Source: Solidesulfovibrio sp. (GTDB lineage: Bacteria > Desulfobacterota > Desulfovibrionia > Desulfovibrionales > Desulfovibrionaceae). Taken from it: a stretch of 33,654 nt of DNA. Positions 17,401 to 27,521 of the stretch are shown here, piece after piece. Position 1 is the first letter of the stretch. Each line of letters opens with the position of its first letter. The notes beneath the pieces are model-generated. The model did not search any database, was not told the origin of the DNA, and saw only the letters and a program-made list of their open reading frames with translations. Where the stretch lies: positions 1-33,654 of the forward strand of contig NZ_JBCFBA010000033.1 of the NCBI RefSeq assembly GCF_038562415.1. Direction: 5' to 3'. Made by a program: the position numbers and the translations under genes.

Positions 17401-17571
17401 GCGGCCAGCCAGCGGGCCGTGGGCACGGCGGTTTTCGGCGGCATGCTGGCCTCGACGCTTCTGGCCGTGCTGGTGGTGCCGGTATTTTACGTGCTGGTGC
17501 AGGGGTTCGCCGAACGGGTCCTCGGCGTGGACAAGCCCAAGGACGCGCCCGAGGCGCCCAAGCAAGGGTAG
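14425..17571 (+). CDS. RND efflux pump, HAE1 (AcrB/MexB-like) family, 1048 aa
   Basis: This is a proton-driven inner-membrane exporter of hydrophobic or amphiphilic compounds. Length and opening (MISKFFIERPVLANVLAVL) are classic for HAE1. Two halves each carry one helix, a large periplasmic porter loop and five more helices. TM4 holds the proton-relay pair Asp411-Asp412 (GIVVDDAIIIVEG), and TM10 holds the partner lysine in LASKNAILIVEFA. The RFRPILMTSFAFILGVVPL motif follows in the second half. Porter hallmarks such as SFPGASPQVI and GVGSVTVNGSDEYGMRLWL are intact. As the third gene of the operon it should form a complete tripartite pump with the two preceding lipoproteins. Multidrug or solvent efflux is likely, but the substrate range cannot be read from the sequence. 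No frameshift or missing key residue was seen. Confidence 0.95.
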   Translation: MISKFFIERPVLANVLAVLIMLLGVVTLLGLPVAQYPNITPPTVQVTTSFPGASPQVIVDSVAAPIEQQVNGVEGMLYMSSNSASDGSYTLTVTFEVGTDVDMATVLVQNNVNQAMARLPSQVQAQGITVQKKSTAILLCVTLESPDNTYDSLFLSNYGYLHVRDELSRLPGVGSVTVNGSDEYGMRLWLNPDKVKTYGLTAQDVVNAVSQQNVQVAAGQIGQQPAPDNMHFQYLIQTLGRLDDVRQFEDIILKTDFNQTGQVVRVRDVARVELGSKTYDLFAQKNGRPASLLAVYLLPGANALQTADLIKAAMKKMAADFPPGLVYDIPFDTTRFVNQAIHDVYKTLIEAGILVLLVIMLFLQDFKAMLVPATTVPVTILGAFIAMAMLGFSVNLVTLFGIILAIGIVVDDAIIIVEGTAHHIELGDSPHDAAIATMKELFGPIIGITLVLISVFLPASFLPGITGQLYRQFSLVIASTAVISALNAATLKPTQCALWMKPHKGQLNAFFRGFNAVYQRCENVYAAIVGFLVGHAKLAMLVYVVLIAVTFVGFSSLPTDFLPDEDQGYAIISVQLPPAASLSRTAGVIKQIDGFLKDAPGVADWITFGGMSILDSLNQPNMAAIFITYTDWDKRPKGVNQQTILRYVQSHLATLQDAVAFVMIPPAIQGLGQASGFQMMVEDRGNLGPWALQQACYGLIDAGRSQTGLTPLNVTYNASTPQIYADIDRTQVQYKGVSFNDLFSTLSTYMGSTYINDFNKFGRVYQVRAQAESRFRLRAEDVMQLEVRNNKGEMMPLSAVTTIRDILGPTVLTRYNLYTSASVYGAAAPGFSSGQALSLMEQMSRYNLPASMGVEWTNMSYQEKKVGNQAYLIFALAVVLVYLVLAAQYESWCTPTAVILVVPLALLGTMTALMIRHMDNNVYTQIGVVLLIALASKNAILIVEFARERRARGEPIAQAAVEAARLRFRPILMTSFAFILGVVPLLTASGAGAASQRAVGTAVFGGMLASTLLAVLVVPVFYVLVQGFAERVLGVDKPKDAPEAPKQG

Positions 17572-17658
17572 GCTTCGCGCCGGGGGGCTTGGGCAACCGG
17601 GCCGTCGGGGCTTCCCGCCCGGCCATCGCCGCCTGCGCCCTTGGCGGAGGAGGTGGGC

Positions 17659-19356
17659 ATGGGCACAGCCGATACGCCGTCCGATCGGCCGGTCCCGGGC
17701 GAGGCCGGTTTTCGCGCCCGGGCGCTTTGGCCGGACATCCTGGCCGGGCTGACCCTGTGGGGCGTGCTCGTGCCCGAGGGCCTGGCCTACGCGGGCCTGG
17801 CCGGCCTGCCGCTGACGGCGGGCCTTTACACCCTCGTGGCCTCGCTGCCGGTCTATTTCCTGCTCGGCGGCAGCCCCGTGCTGGTGTGCGCCGCCACCTC
17901 GGCCGAATCCATCATGCTCGCCGCCGTCATCGCCCCCCTGGCCGGGGGCGATCCCGCGCGCTACGCGGCGCTGACGGCCCTGCTCGTGCTGCTGGTGGGC
18001 CTTCTGTTCCTGGCGGCGGGGTTGCTGCGCCTGGGGCGGATGACGTCCTTTTTGTCCAAGCCGGTCATGACCGGGTTCGTCTGCGGCCTGGCCGTCTCCA
18101 TCGCCGCCGGCCAGTTCCCCAAGCTCCTGGGCCTGCCCCGGGGCCACGGCGACACGATCGCCCAGGTGGCGCACCTGGCCGCGCACCTCGGGCAGTGCAA
18201 CCGGGCCGCCCTGGCCGTGGGCCTGGCCGGCCTGGCGCTGCTTTTCGCCTTCGCGCGCATCGCGCCGCGCCTGCCGGCGGGGCTTTGCGTCATGGCGCTC
18301 GGCATCGCGGCCTCGCGGTTTTTCGAACTGCGGGCCCGCCACGGCGCGGCCACGGTCGAGGCCGTGGTCGCGGGGCTGCCGTCCCTTGCCCTGCCCGCTC
18401 TGGCCCCGGCGGACATGGCCGCCCTGGCCCCGGCGGCGGCGGGCCTGGCCCTGGTGGCTTTTTCCCAGGCCCTGGGCGCGGCGGAAAGCGCTGCCCGGCG
18501 GCTGGGGAGCCACGTGGACGCCGACCGGGAACTGCGGGCGCTTGGCGCGGCCAACCTCGGTTCGTCGATGCTCGGCGGCCTGCTGGCCGGGGGCAGCCTG
18601 TCCTCCACGGCCGTCAACGTGGCCGCCGGGGCGCGCAGCCGGTTCGCCGGCCTGACCACGGCCGTGATGGTCGTGCCGACCCTGTGCTATCTGACGCCCG
18701 TGTTTCGAGGCCTGCCCGAGGCGGTGCTCGGGGCGGTGGTCGTGCACGCCGTGGCCAAGCTCATGAAATTCGGGGAGCTCGGGCGCTATTTCCGCGTCAA
18801 CCGCAACGAATGGTACCTGGCCCTGGTCGCCCTGCTGGGAGTCGTGGTCCTGGGGATCCTGCCGGGGCTGGTCCTGGCGGTTTCGGCCTCGCTGCTGCGC
18901 CTGGTGGTCTACGCCAGCGGCATCGAGCTGTCGGTGCTGGGGCGGCTTTCCGACGGCGGCCCGGACTGGGTGGCCACAGCTCAACACCCCGGGGCCGAGG
19001 AAGTGCCGGGGGTGCGCGTGCTGCGCCTGGAAGGGGAGCTTTTTTTCGCCAATGCCGAGCGGTTTCGCGCCGCCGTGCTGGAGGGTTGCGCCAGGCCGCC
19101 CCGGGCCCGCGCCCTGGCCATACAGCTTCGGGCCAACCGCAAGCTGTGCATCACCTCGACCGACATGTTGCGGGACCTGGCCGGCGCGTTGCGCCAGGCC
19201 GGCGTACTCCTGGCCTTCATCGACCCGGCCCCCGGGACCCTGGCCATGCTGCGCGCCGGCGGCGTGACGGCGATCATCGGCGAGGAGCGCATCTATCCCG
19301 ACGCGGCCCAGGCCGTGGCCGCGTTGTCCGCGGCGTGCGCCGGCGGGGCGGCCTGA
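17659..19356 (+). CDS. SulP-family anion transporter with C-terminal STAS domain, 565 aa
   Basis: SulP (SLC26) proteins move sulfate, bicarbonate or organic anions across the inner membrane. The N-terminal family signature is clear: DILAGLTLWGVLVPEGLAYA and LAGLPLTAGLYT (TM1-TM2). Core helices extend to about residue 420, including the binding-site stretch GGSLSSTAVNVAAG, where many relatives have S-x-S-R-T; the Arg is Ser here. The C-terminal STAS domain (about 445-560) opens with RVLRLEGELFFANAERF. Its usual D-x-S/T-G loop is altered to ITSTDML. The start at 17659 is supported by GGAGGAGG (17646-17653). The gene lies 87 bases after the RND pump gene and may be read from the same message, and it converges on the hybrid kinase with 20 bases between the stops. 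Sulfate is an attractive substrate but unproven. Confidence 0.9.
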   Translation: MGTADTPSDRPVPGEAGFRARALWPDILAGLTLWGVLVPEGLAYAGLAGLPLTAGLYTLVASLPVYFLLGGSPVLVCAATSAESIMLAAVIAPLAGGDPARYAALTALLVLLVGLLFLAAGLLRLGRMTSFLSKPVMTGFVCGLAVSIAAGQFPKLLGLPRGHGDTIAQVAHLAAHLGQCNRAALAVGLAGLALLFAFARIAPRLPAGLCVMALGIAASRFFELRARHGAATVEAVVAGLPSLALPALAPADMAALAPAAAGLALVAFSQALGAAESAARRLGSHVDADRELRALGAANLGSSMLGGLLAGGSLSSTAVNVAAGARSRFAGLTTAVMVVPTLCYLTPVFRGLPEAVLGAVVVHAVAKLMKFGELGRYFRVNRNEWYLALVALLGVVVLGILPGLVLAVSASLLRLVVYASGIELSVLGRLSDGGPDWVATAQHPGAEEVPGVRVLRLEGELFFANAERFRAAVLEGCARPPRARALAIQLRANRKLCITSTDMLRDLAGALRQAGVLLAFIDPAPGTLAMLRAGGVTAIIGEERIYPDAAQAVAALSAACAGGAA

Positions 19357-19376
19357 GCCCCGGGAAGCCCGCGGCC

Positions 19377-22424
<3,048 letters not shown>

Positions 22425-22950
22425 CGATGCACTCCTGGCGGCCGTTGCGCCATGGGGCAGCGAAAGTCCGGGGCGGGCCCGCAAGACGTTCACGGCCAGG
22501 GGCGGCTTGTTGCTTTCAACGGATGAAATGGAAGCCCATACCAAAACCAGACTGGATTGCAAGGACACTGTGATCGGTCTATCCCGTCCGTCCGGCGACC
22601 GTGGCCGGGACAGGTCGACGGGTCGCGCCGGCCGTCAGCGCAAGGAAAAGGAACGGCCATGCGTGTGCGCAACAGAACCTGCGCGGACAATGGAGCCATG
22701 GTCGTCGCAAGTAGTCAGGGGCAGCAAGGAAACGGACGGTCGCCATAGATCACGGCCTATGCATGGGATGGTCACTGTACCGGAGCGATGCCGCATGGCC
22801 CTGACCCAGAGTGAAAAGCTCCCCGGCACGATTGACGCAAGGCAGGCGGGGATGGTAGCGGGAAAAGAGGCGGCACAAGCGCCGGCATTCGAAACACAGC
22901 GCACAGTCTCGATTCTGGTTCGGCGGACATGTCGGGAAAAGAGTCGACCC
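22425..22950. other. 526-base divergent intergenic region with no supported gene
   Basis: This stretch lies between the leftward kinase gene and the rightward gene run starting at 22951. Its base composition is less GC-rich than the flanking genes. The frame of the next gene stays open back to 22288, but that part overlaps the kinase gene on the other strand and shows no domain, so it is not treated as coding. Short open frames (for example 22557-22748) lack support. It presumably carries promoters for both sides. Confidence 0.5.
22557..22585 (+). promoter_or_regulatory. Possible sigma-70 promoter for the 22951-31157 gene run
   Basis: TTGCAA (22557-22562), a 17-base spacer and TATCCC (22580-22585) give a partial match. 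The transcript would have a leader of about 360 bases. The match is modest and unsupported otherwise. Confidence 0.25.
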
Positions 22951-23511
22951 ATGATACCACCGCACCCTGCCACCGCACAACCGCCGGGCGTCTGGAAAAG
23001 GCGCCTGGGGCTGGGCCTGCTCGTCTACAGTTTCATCCCGCTTTGCACCGTTGAAGTGATCGCCTTTTTACCCGTCACGGCCAGCCAAGCCGTCACGCTC
23101 GGGGTCATCTTCATCGCCTCCGGCGAAGTCGCCTGCCTCGCGGCCATCGCCCTGCTCGGCAAGGCCTTCGTCGCCGGCATCAAGGAGAAGGTCAAAGCGT
23201 TTTTGACGCGCCGGGAACGGCCGTCGCGGCCCAGGCACATCGGCCTGTGGCGTCATCGACTGGGCATAACCCTCCTTGTCGGCAGCCTCGCCCCGTATTA
23301 CGCCGCGCTCGGCTTTCTGCTCCTCGGCCGGCCGGAACCCGGCGACACGCGAACGCTCCTGTACCTGCTGCTTGCCGGCGAGGGGCTTTTTTTCGCCGGC
23401 CTGGGCGTGCTCGGCGAGGAATTCTGGGCGCGGCTGGCGAAGCTTTTCGAATGGCCCGGCAGGGAAACCGCGACAACGGACGGGGGCGCCACCGGCCCCG
23501 GGAGGACATGA
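22951..23511 (+). CDS. Small four-helix membrane protein with an internal duplication, 186 aa
   Basis: Four hydrophobic segments lie at about 19-40, 46-72, 105-124 and 134-156, arranged as two similar halves. Each half begins with a basic W-K/R-x-R-L-G-x-x-L-L-V motif (WKRRLGLGLLV at 15, WRHRLGITLLV at 101). Each closes with a G-E-rich helix (SGEVACLAAIALLGKAF and AGEGLFFAGLGVLGEEF). This is typical of small membrane proteins annotated as a transporter suffix domain, sometimes found fused to or next to transporters; I recall that label rather than a proven role. It would sit in the inner membrane. The start is uncertain, with only a weak GGGAAAAGAG before the ATG; upstream alternatives at 22797 cannot be excluded. 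The next gene starts one base after its stop, so translation is probably coupled. Confidence 0.7.
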   Translation: MIPPHPATAQPPGVWKRRLGLGLLVYSFIPLCTVEVIAFLPVTASQAVTLGVIFIASGEVACLAAIALLGKAFVAGIKEKVKAFLTRRERPSRPRHIGLWRHRLGITLLVGSLAPYYAALGFLLLGRPEPGDTRTLLYLLLAGEGLFFAGLGVLGEEFWARLAKLFEWPGRETATTDGGATGPGRT

Positions 23512-23512
23512 C

Positions 23513-24676
23513 ATGGGCAAGCACGTGTTGCTGCTCGGCGCCGGCGGCATGGGCGCCCTGGCCGCCCGCACCGTGGCCGCCTTCGAGGAGGTGGCGAGCC
23601 TGACCGTGGCCAGCCTGGACCGCAACGACGCCGCCCGGGTGGCCGTCCTGTGCCAGGGCAAGGGCGAGGCGGCTTCCGTCGACGTCACGGACCACGAGGC
23701 CCTGGTGGGGCTCATGGGCCGGGCCGATCTGGCGCTTAACTGCGTGGGGCCGTTTTTCCGCTTCGGGCCGCCGGTGCTGCGGGCGGCCATCGAGGCCGGC
23801 ACCGACTACCTGGACATCTGCGACGACCCGACCCCCACGAGGGACATGCTGGACATGGACCGCCAGGCCCGGGAGGCCGGCGTCACCGCCGTGGTCGGCA
23901 TGGGGGCCAGCCCGGGCCTGAGCAACCTCCTGGGGGCCTGCGTCATGGACCGCCTGGACACGGTGGAACGACTGGTCGCCGGCTGGAACATCGAGGAGAA
24001 AACCGACGACAGCCTGGAATTTTCCGCCGCCGTCATCCACTGGATGGAGCAGTGCTCGGGCACGATCCTCGAATGCCGCGACGGCACCCTCGTCGACGGC
24101 GCCCCCCTGGCCGACCTGGTCATCGACTACCCCGGCCGGGGAAAGCGCACCATCTACACCGTGGGCCATCCCGAACCCGTCTCCTTCCACTACTCCTGGC
24201 CGCAGGTGCGCGAAACCCACTGCGGCATGGTCATGCCCTCGGCCTGGATCGGCACGTTTCGCGGCTACCGCGACGCCATCGACGCCGGGAGGATGACCCT
24301 GGAGGAAGCGGGCCGCGACCTGGTGGCCAATGCCGCCGGGGCCGGCTGGATCGAGGCGTTGCTCACGGCCCTGTCGCGCCTGGTCGACGGGCCCCGGTTG
24401 CCCCTTTTCTTCGTCCTGGGCGAAGGCAGTCGCGACGGCGTCAAAAAGACGGTCGCCGCGTCGCTTTCCGCCACGCCCGCCGACATGGCGGCCATGACCG
24501 GCGTGCCCCTGGCCCTGGGCGCCATCCTGCACCTGCGCGGCCAGACCCCGGGGCCGGGCGTCATGGCCCCGGAGCGGGCCTTCGACCCCGGGGCCTTTTT
24601 CACGCTTTTCGCGCCCTACTGCACCCTGCCCGGGCCGTGCGCGGCCTCGCGGCTGGTGGCCCTGGCCGAGGCCTAG
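23513..24676 (+). CDS. Saccharopine dehydrogenase-family NAD(P)-binding protein, 387 aa
   Basis: The N-terminal Rossmann fold shows GAGGMG (9-14), followed by a D-V-T-D-x-x-x-L segment. Next comes the family's hallmark LNCVGPFFRFGPPVLRAA and the A-G-T-D-Y-L-D-I-C-D stretch, then GMGASPGLSNLL. These features define the saccharopine dehydrogenase/LYS9-like group, whose members reduce or oxidise imine-type adducts of amino acids or polyamines. The length is normal for the short bacterial branch. No signal peptide is present, so it is cytosolic. The start at 23513 follows GGAGG (23501-23505); an out-of-frame ATG at 23508 overlaps the previous stop. True saccharopine or carboxynorspermidine chemistry cannot be separated from sequence alone. 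It is the second gene in a closely spaced run with a four-helix membrane protein, an esterase and an RND system. Confidence 0.88.
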   Translation: MGKHVLLLGAGGMGALAARTVAAFEEVASLTVASLDRNDAARVAVLCQGKGEAASVDVTDHEALVGLMGRADLALNCVGPFFRFGPPVLRAAIEAGTDYLDICDDPTPTRDMLDMDRQAREAGVTAVVGMGASPGLSNLLGACVMDRLDTVERLVAGWNIEEKTDDSLEFSAAVIHWMEQCSGTILECRDGTLVDGAPLADLVIDYPGRGKRTIYTVGHPEPVSFHYSWPQVRETHCGMVMPSAWIGTFRGYRDAIDAGRMTLEEAGRDLVANAAGAGWIEALLTALSRLVDGPRLPLFFVLGEGSRDGVKKTVAASLSATPADMAAMTGVPLALGAILHLRGQTPGPGVMAPERAFDPGAFFTLFAPYCTLPGPCAASRLVALAEA

Positions 24677-24686
24677 GGAGCGCGCC

Positions 24687-26288
24687 GTGACGCTTGGCCG
24701 CTTCCTGACCCGCCTGGTTGCCGCGTTGCGGTCCGGGGAGGGCGGGGAAGCGGTGCTGCGCCCGGCCTGCGGCCCCATCCGGCGCGAGCCGGGCGGCGTC
24801 TACAAGGGCATTCCCTACGCCGCCCCGCCCGTGGGCGAGCGCCGCTTCCGGCCGCCCGAACCGCTTCCTCCCTGGACCGCGCCGCGCCGCTGCGCCGCCT
24901 TCGGCCCGGCCAGCCCCCAGGAGGGCGCCGACGAGGCCACGGACGAGGACTGCCTGACCCTCAACATCTGGACACCGGCCGTCGCCGCGACCGACCGGCT
25001 GCCGGTCATGGTTTTTTTCCACGGCGGCGCCTTCCAGAGCGGCTCGGGCTCGTTGCGCGTCTACGACGGCGCGTCCCTGGCCGAAAGGGGCGTGGTGGTG
25101 GTGACCTGCAACTACCGGCTGGGCGCCCTGGGCTTCCTGGCCCATCCCGCCCTTTCGGCCGAGTCGGCGGCCGGCGTTTCCGGCAACTACGGCCTGCTCG
25201 ACCAGCAGGCGGCCCTGGCCTGGGTTTCGCGCAACATCGCCGCCTTCGGCGGCGATCCGGACAACGTCACTATCTTCGGCCAGTCGGCCGGGGCGGCCAG
25301 CGTCGTCCTGCACCTGCTGCGGCCCGAGGCCCGGCCCCTTTTCGCCCGGGCCATCGCCCAAAGCCCGGTCGGCCCCGGGGCGCTGCGGCCGCTTCGCCAA
25401 TCGGCCCCGGGCGCCGTCGCCGCCGAGGATGTGGGCCTGGCCTTCGCCCGGCGCCTGGGCATCGGCGCCGCCCTTGGCCACGAGGAGGCCCGCCGGCGCC
25501 TGCGCGCCGCGCCCGTGGCCGACATCCTGGCCGCTTCCGCCCCGGATACGGCCTTGTCCGTGGAAGTCGGCGGCATCCTGTTCGGTCCGGTGGTGGACGG
25601 CCTGGTCGTGCCCGGCCGGCCCACCGACCTGATCGCCCGGGGGGAGCTGCCGGACAAGCCGCTGCTGCTCGGCACGACCACCGACGAAGGGTCGCTGTTC
25701 CTGCCGGGCCTGCTGCCGCCCGTGACCACGGTCGCGGGCTACCGGCGGTGGGTGGGCCGGCGTTTCGGGTCGGCCGCCCCGGCCGTCCTGGCGCTGGCCC
25801 CGGGGGAGGGCGACGGCCTTGCGGCCGATCTCTCCCGACTGCTCACGGCGCGCTGGTTCACGGCTTTCACCGGGTTCCTGGCCCGGGCCATGGCCGAGGC
25901 CGGCCGGCCGGTCTGGCTGTACCGCTTCACCGCGCCGCCGCCGGGAGGGGCGCTTGGCATCCTCAAGGACGAGGCCGGGGCGCCGGAGGTGAGCGACGCG
26001 GCGGCCGGCGTGCCCCACAGCGCCGACCTGTTTCCCGTCTTCGGCTTCACGCCGTGGTATCTGGGGTTCGGCGCGACCGGGAAGGCCCTGTCGCGGACCT
26101 TGCGCGGCTATTGGACCGGTTTCGCCACATCGGGCGATCCCAACGGTGCGGGGCTGCCCGACTGGCCGCGTTTCGAGCCGAAGCGGCCGCAACTTCTTTT
26201 CGTGGGTCGGGAAACGACGGCCGGGCCGCCCCCCGGCGAGCCGTTGCTGCCGTTGGTCGCGGCGAGCTGGGGCGAAACCACCTACTGA
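24687..26288 (+). CDS. Type-B carboxylesterase, 533 aa
   Basis: This alpha/beta hydrolase cleaves carboxylic esters. The type-B signatures are complete: EDCLTLNIW (signature 2, 87-95), oxyanion hole HGGAF (112-116), and the nucleophile elbow FGQSAGAAS with Ser200. The variant Q before the Ser replaces the usual Glu. The acid Glu334 lies in GTTTDEGSLF and the catalytic His444 in GVPHSADLFPVFG. The length matches the family (500-550). No signal peptide is visible, so the protein should be cytosolic, unlike many bacterial relatives. It begins with GTG at 24687, preceded by GGGAG, ten bases after the previous stop; no ATG in a suitable place was found. Its position between an amino-acid-type oxidoreductase and an RND export system is unusual. 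The substrate is unknown. Confidence 0.9.
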   Translation: MTLGRFLTRLVAALRSGEGGEAVLRPACGPIRREPGGVYKGIPYAAPPVGERRFRPPEPLPPWTAPRRCAAFGPASPQEGADEATDEDCLTLNIWTPAVAATDRLPVMVFFHGGAFQSGSGSLRVYDGASLAERGVVVVTCNYRLGALGFLAHPALSAESAAGVSGNYGLLDQQAALAWVSRNIAAFGGDPDNVTIFGQSAGAASVVLHLLRPEARPLFARAIAQSPVGPGALRPLRQSAPGAVAAEDVGLAFARRLGIGAALGHEEARRRLRAAPVADILAASAPDTALSVEVGGILFGPVVDGLVVPGRPTDLIARGELPDKPLLLGTTTDEGSLFLPGLLPPVTTVAGYRRWVGRRFGSAAPAVLALAPGEGDGLAADLSRLLTARWFTAFTGFLARAMAEAGRPVWLYRFTAPPPGGALGILKDEAGAPEVSDAAAGVPHSADLFPVFGFTPWYLGFGATGKALSRTLRGYWTGFATSGDPNGAGLPDWPRFEPKRPQLLFVGRETTAGPPPGEPLLPLVAASWGETTY

Positions 26289-26362
26289 GCCTGGCGCGCC
26301 GCCGGCGTCCGGCCTCGCCGCTTGGAAGCCGCCCCCGATGCGGGGCAAGGAGAGGGGTGGGC

Positions 26363-27508
26363 ATGAAGGGGTTGCGACGAGAGGGGCTGGGGCCGTTCAC
26401 CGTCAAGGCGCTGCTCCTGGTTGCGGCGCTGCTTGCCGCCGCGGGCTGCCGGGAGGAGCGAAAACCGTTCGTCAAGCCACCCACCCCGGTGGAGGTCGCC
26501 CTGGTCGAGGCCGTGCCCGTGGGCGATACCATGGTCTATTCGGCGAGCCTTGCGCCCAACGAACGCGTGGACATGGCCTTCAAGGTCGGCGGCTACGTGA
26601 AGGACATCGCCACCGCCCCGGGGCCCGACGGCAAGCCGCATATCCTGCAAAAGGGCGACAAGGCGACGGCCGGCATGCTGCTGGCCGCCCTGCGCGACGA
26701 CGACTACCAGGCCACGCTGAAAAAGGCCGCCGCCGCCCGGGACGAGGAGCAGGCTTCCCTGCGCGAGGCCAGCATCAATTTCGAGCGCTACCAGACGCTC
26801 TACAACCAGCGGGTGGTGGCCAAAAGCGAGCTGGACAAGGCCCGGGAGAAGCTCGACTACTACCGGGCCACGGTGGAGCGCGCCACCCACCAGATCGAGG
26901 AGGCGGCCATCCAGCTGCGCGACACGGTGCTGCGCGCCCCCCTCGACGCCGTGGTGCTCTCCCGTTCCATCGAAAAGGGCAGCCTGGTCAGCCCCGGCAC
27001 CCTGGCCTTCGTCCTGGGCGACCTGGCCTCGGTCAAGGCCGTCTTCGGCGTGCCCGACTTCATGCTGCGCCAGGTCAAGCCCGGCGACGCCGTGCCCATC
27101 CGGGTCGAGGCCCTGGGCAACGAGGCCTTTCGCGGCACGGTCTCGGCCGTTTCGCCCTCGGCCGATCCCAAAAGCCGGGTCTTCGACGTCGAGGTGCGCA
27201 TCGCCAACCCCGACCTGCGCCTGAAAGACGGCATGATCGCCTCGGCCAGCCTGTCCGGGGCCGTGGCCTCCAGGCTCGTGCTGCCGATCACCGCCATCGT
27301 GCGCGACCCGGCCGACCCCCAGGGCTTTCTCGTCTACGTCCTGGCCGAGGCCGACGGCGCGGCCAAGGCCAAGGCCGAGAAGGTCGTCATCGGCGACGTG
27401 CTCGGCAACCGGGTGGCCCTGGTTTCCGGCCCGGCCCCGGGGGCGCGCGTCATCACCACCGGCGCCACCATGGTCCACGACGACGCGCCCGTGCGCGTCA
27501 TCCGCTAG
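26363..27508 (+). CDS. RND efflux periplasmic adaptor lipoprotein, second system, 381 aa
   Basis: A signal peptide ends with Cys29 (LLAAAGC), giving a lipid anchor. After a proline-rich linker come the first lipoyl half (DMAFKVGGYVKDI), slightly extended by a loop with APGPDGKPH, and a long coiled-coil hairpin (about 110-190). The hairpin contains YQTLYNQRVVAKSELDKA, a motif common in RND adaptors. The second lipoyl half reads TVLRAPLDAVVLSRSIEKGSLV. Barrel strands and a membrane-proximal end finish the protein. It is more distant from AcrA than the adaptor at 13240. AAGGAG lies ten bases before the ATG at 26363; the open frame continues upstream inside the esterase gene in another phase and is not coding. 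The pump gene follows after 13 bases. No outer-membrane channel gene accompanies this pair, so the channel at 11569 or one elsewhere must serve. Confidence 0.9.
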   Translation: MKGLRREGLGPFTVKALLLVAALLAAAGCREERKPFVKPPTPVEVALVEAVPVGDTMVYSASLAPNERVDMAFKVGGYVKDIATAPGPDGKPHILQKGDKATAGMLLAALRDDDYQATLKKAAAARDEEQASLREASINFERYQTLYNQRVVAKSELDKAREKLDYYRATVERATHQIEEAAIQLRDTVLRAPLDAVVLSRSIEKGSLVSPGTLAFVLGDLASVKAVFGVPDFMLRQVKPGDAVPIRVEALGNEAFRGTVSAVSPSADPKSRVFDVEVRIANPDLRLKDGMIASASLSGAVASRLVLPITAIVRDPADPQGFLVYVLAEADGAAKAKAEKVVIGDVLGNRVALVSGPAPGARVITTGATMVHDDAPVRVIR

Positions 27509-27521
27509 GCGGAGGGCGGCC

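Noticed and set aside
13180-18987. 1935-residue open frame on the minus strand
   Set aside because: It is antisense to the RND operon and the SulP gene. Its sequence is the repetitive H/G/D/V-rich product expected opposite GC-biased codons.
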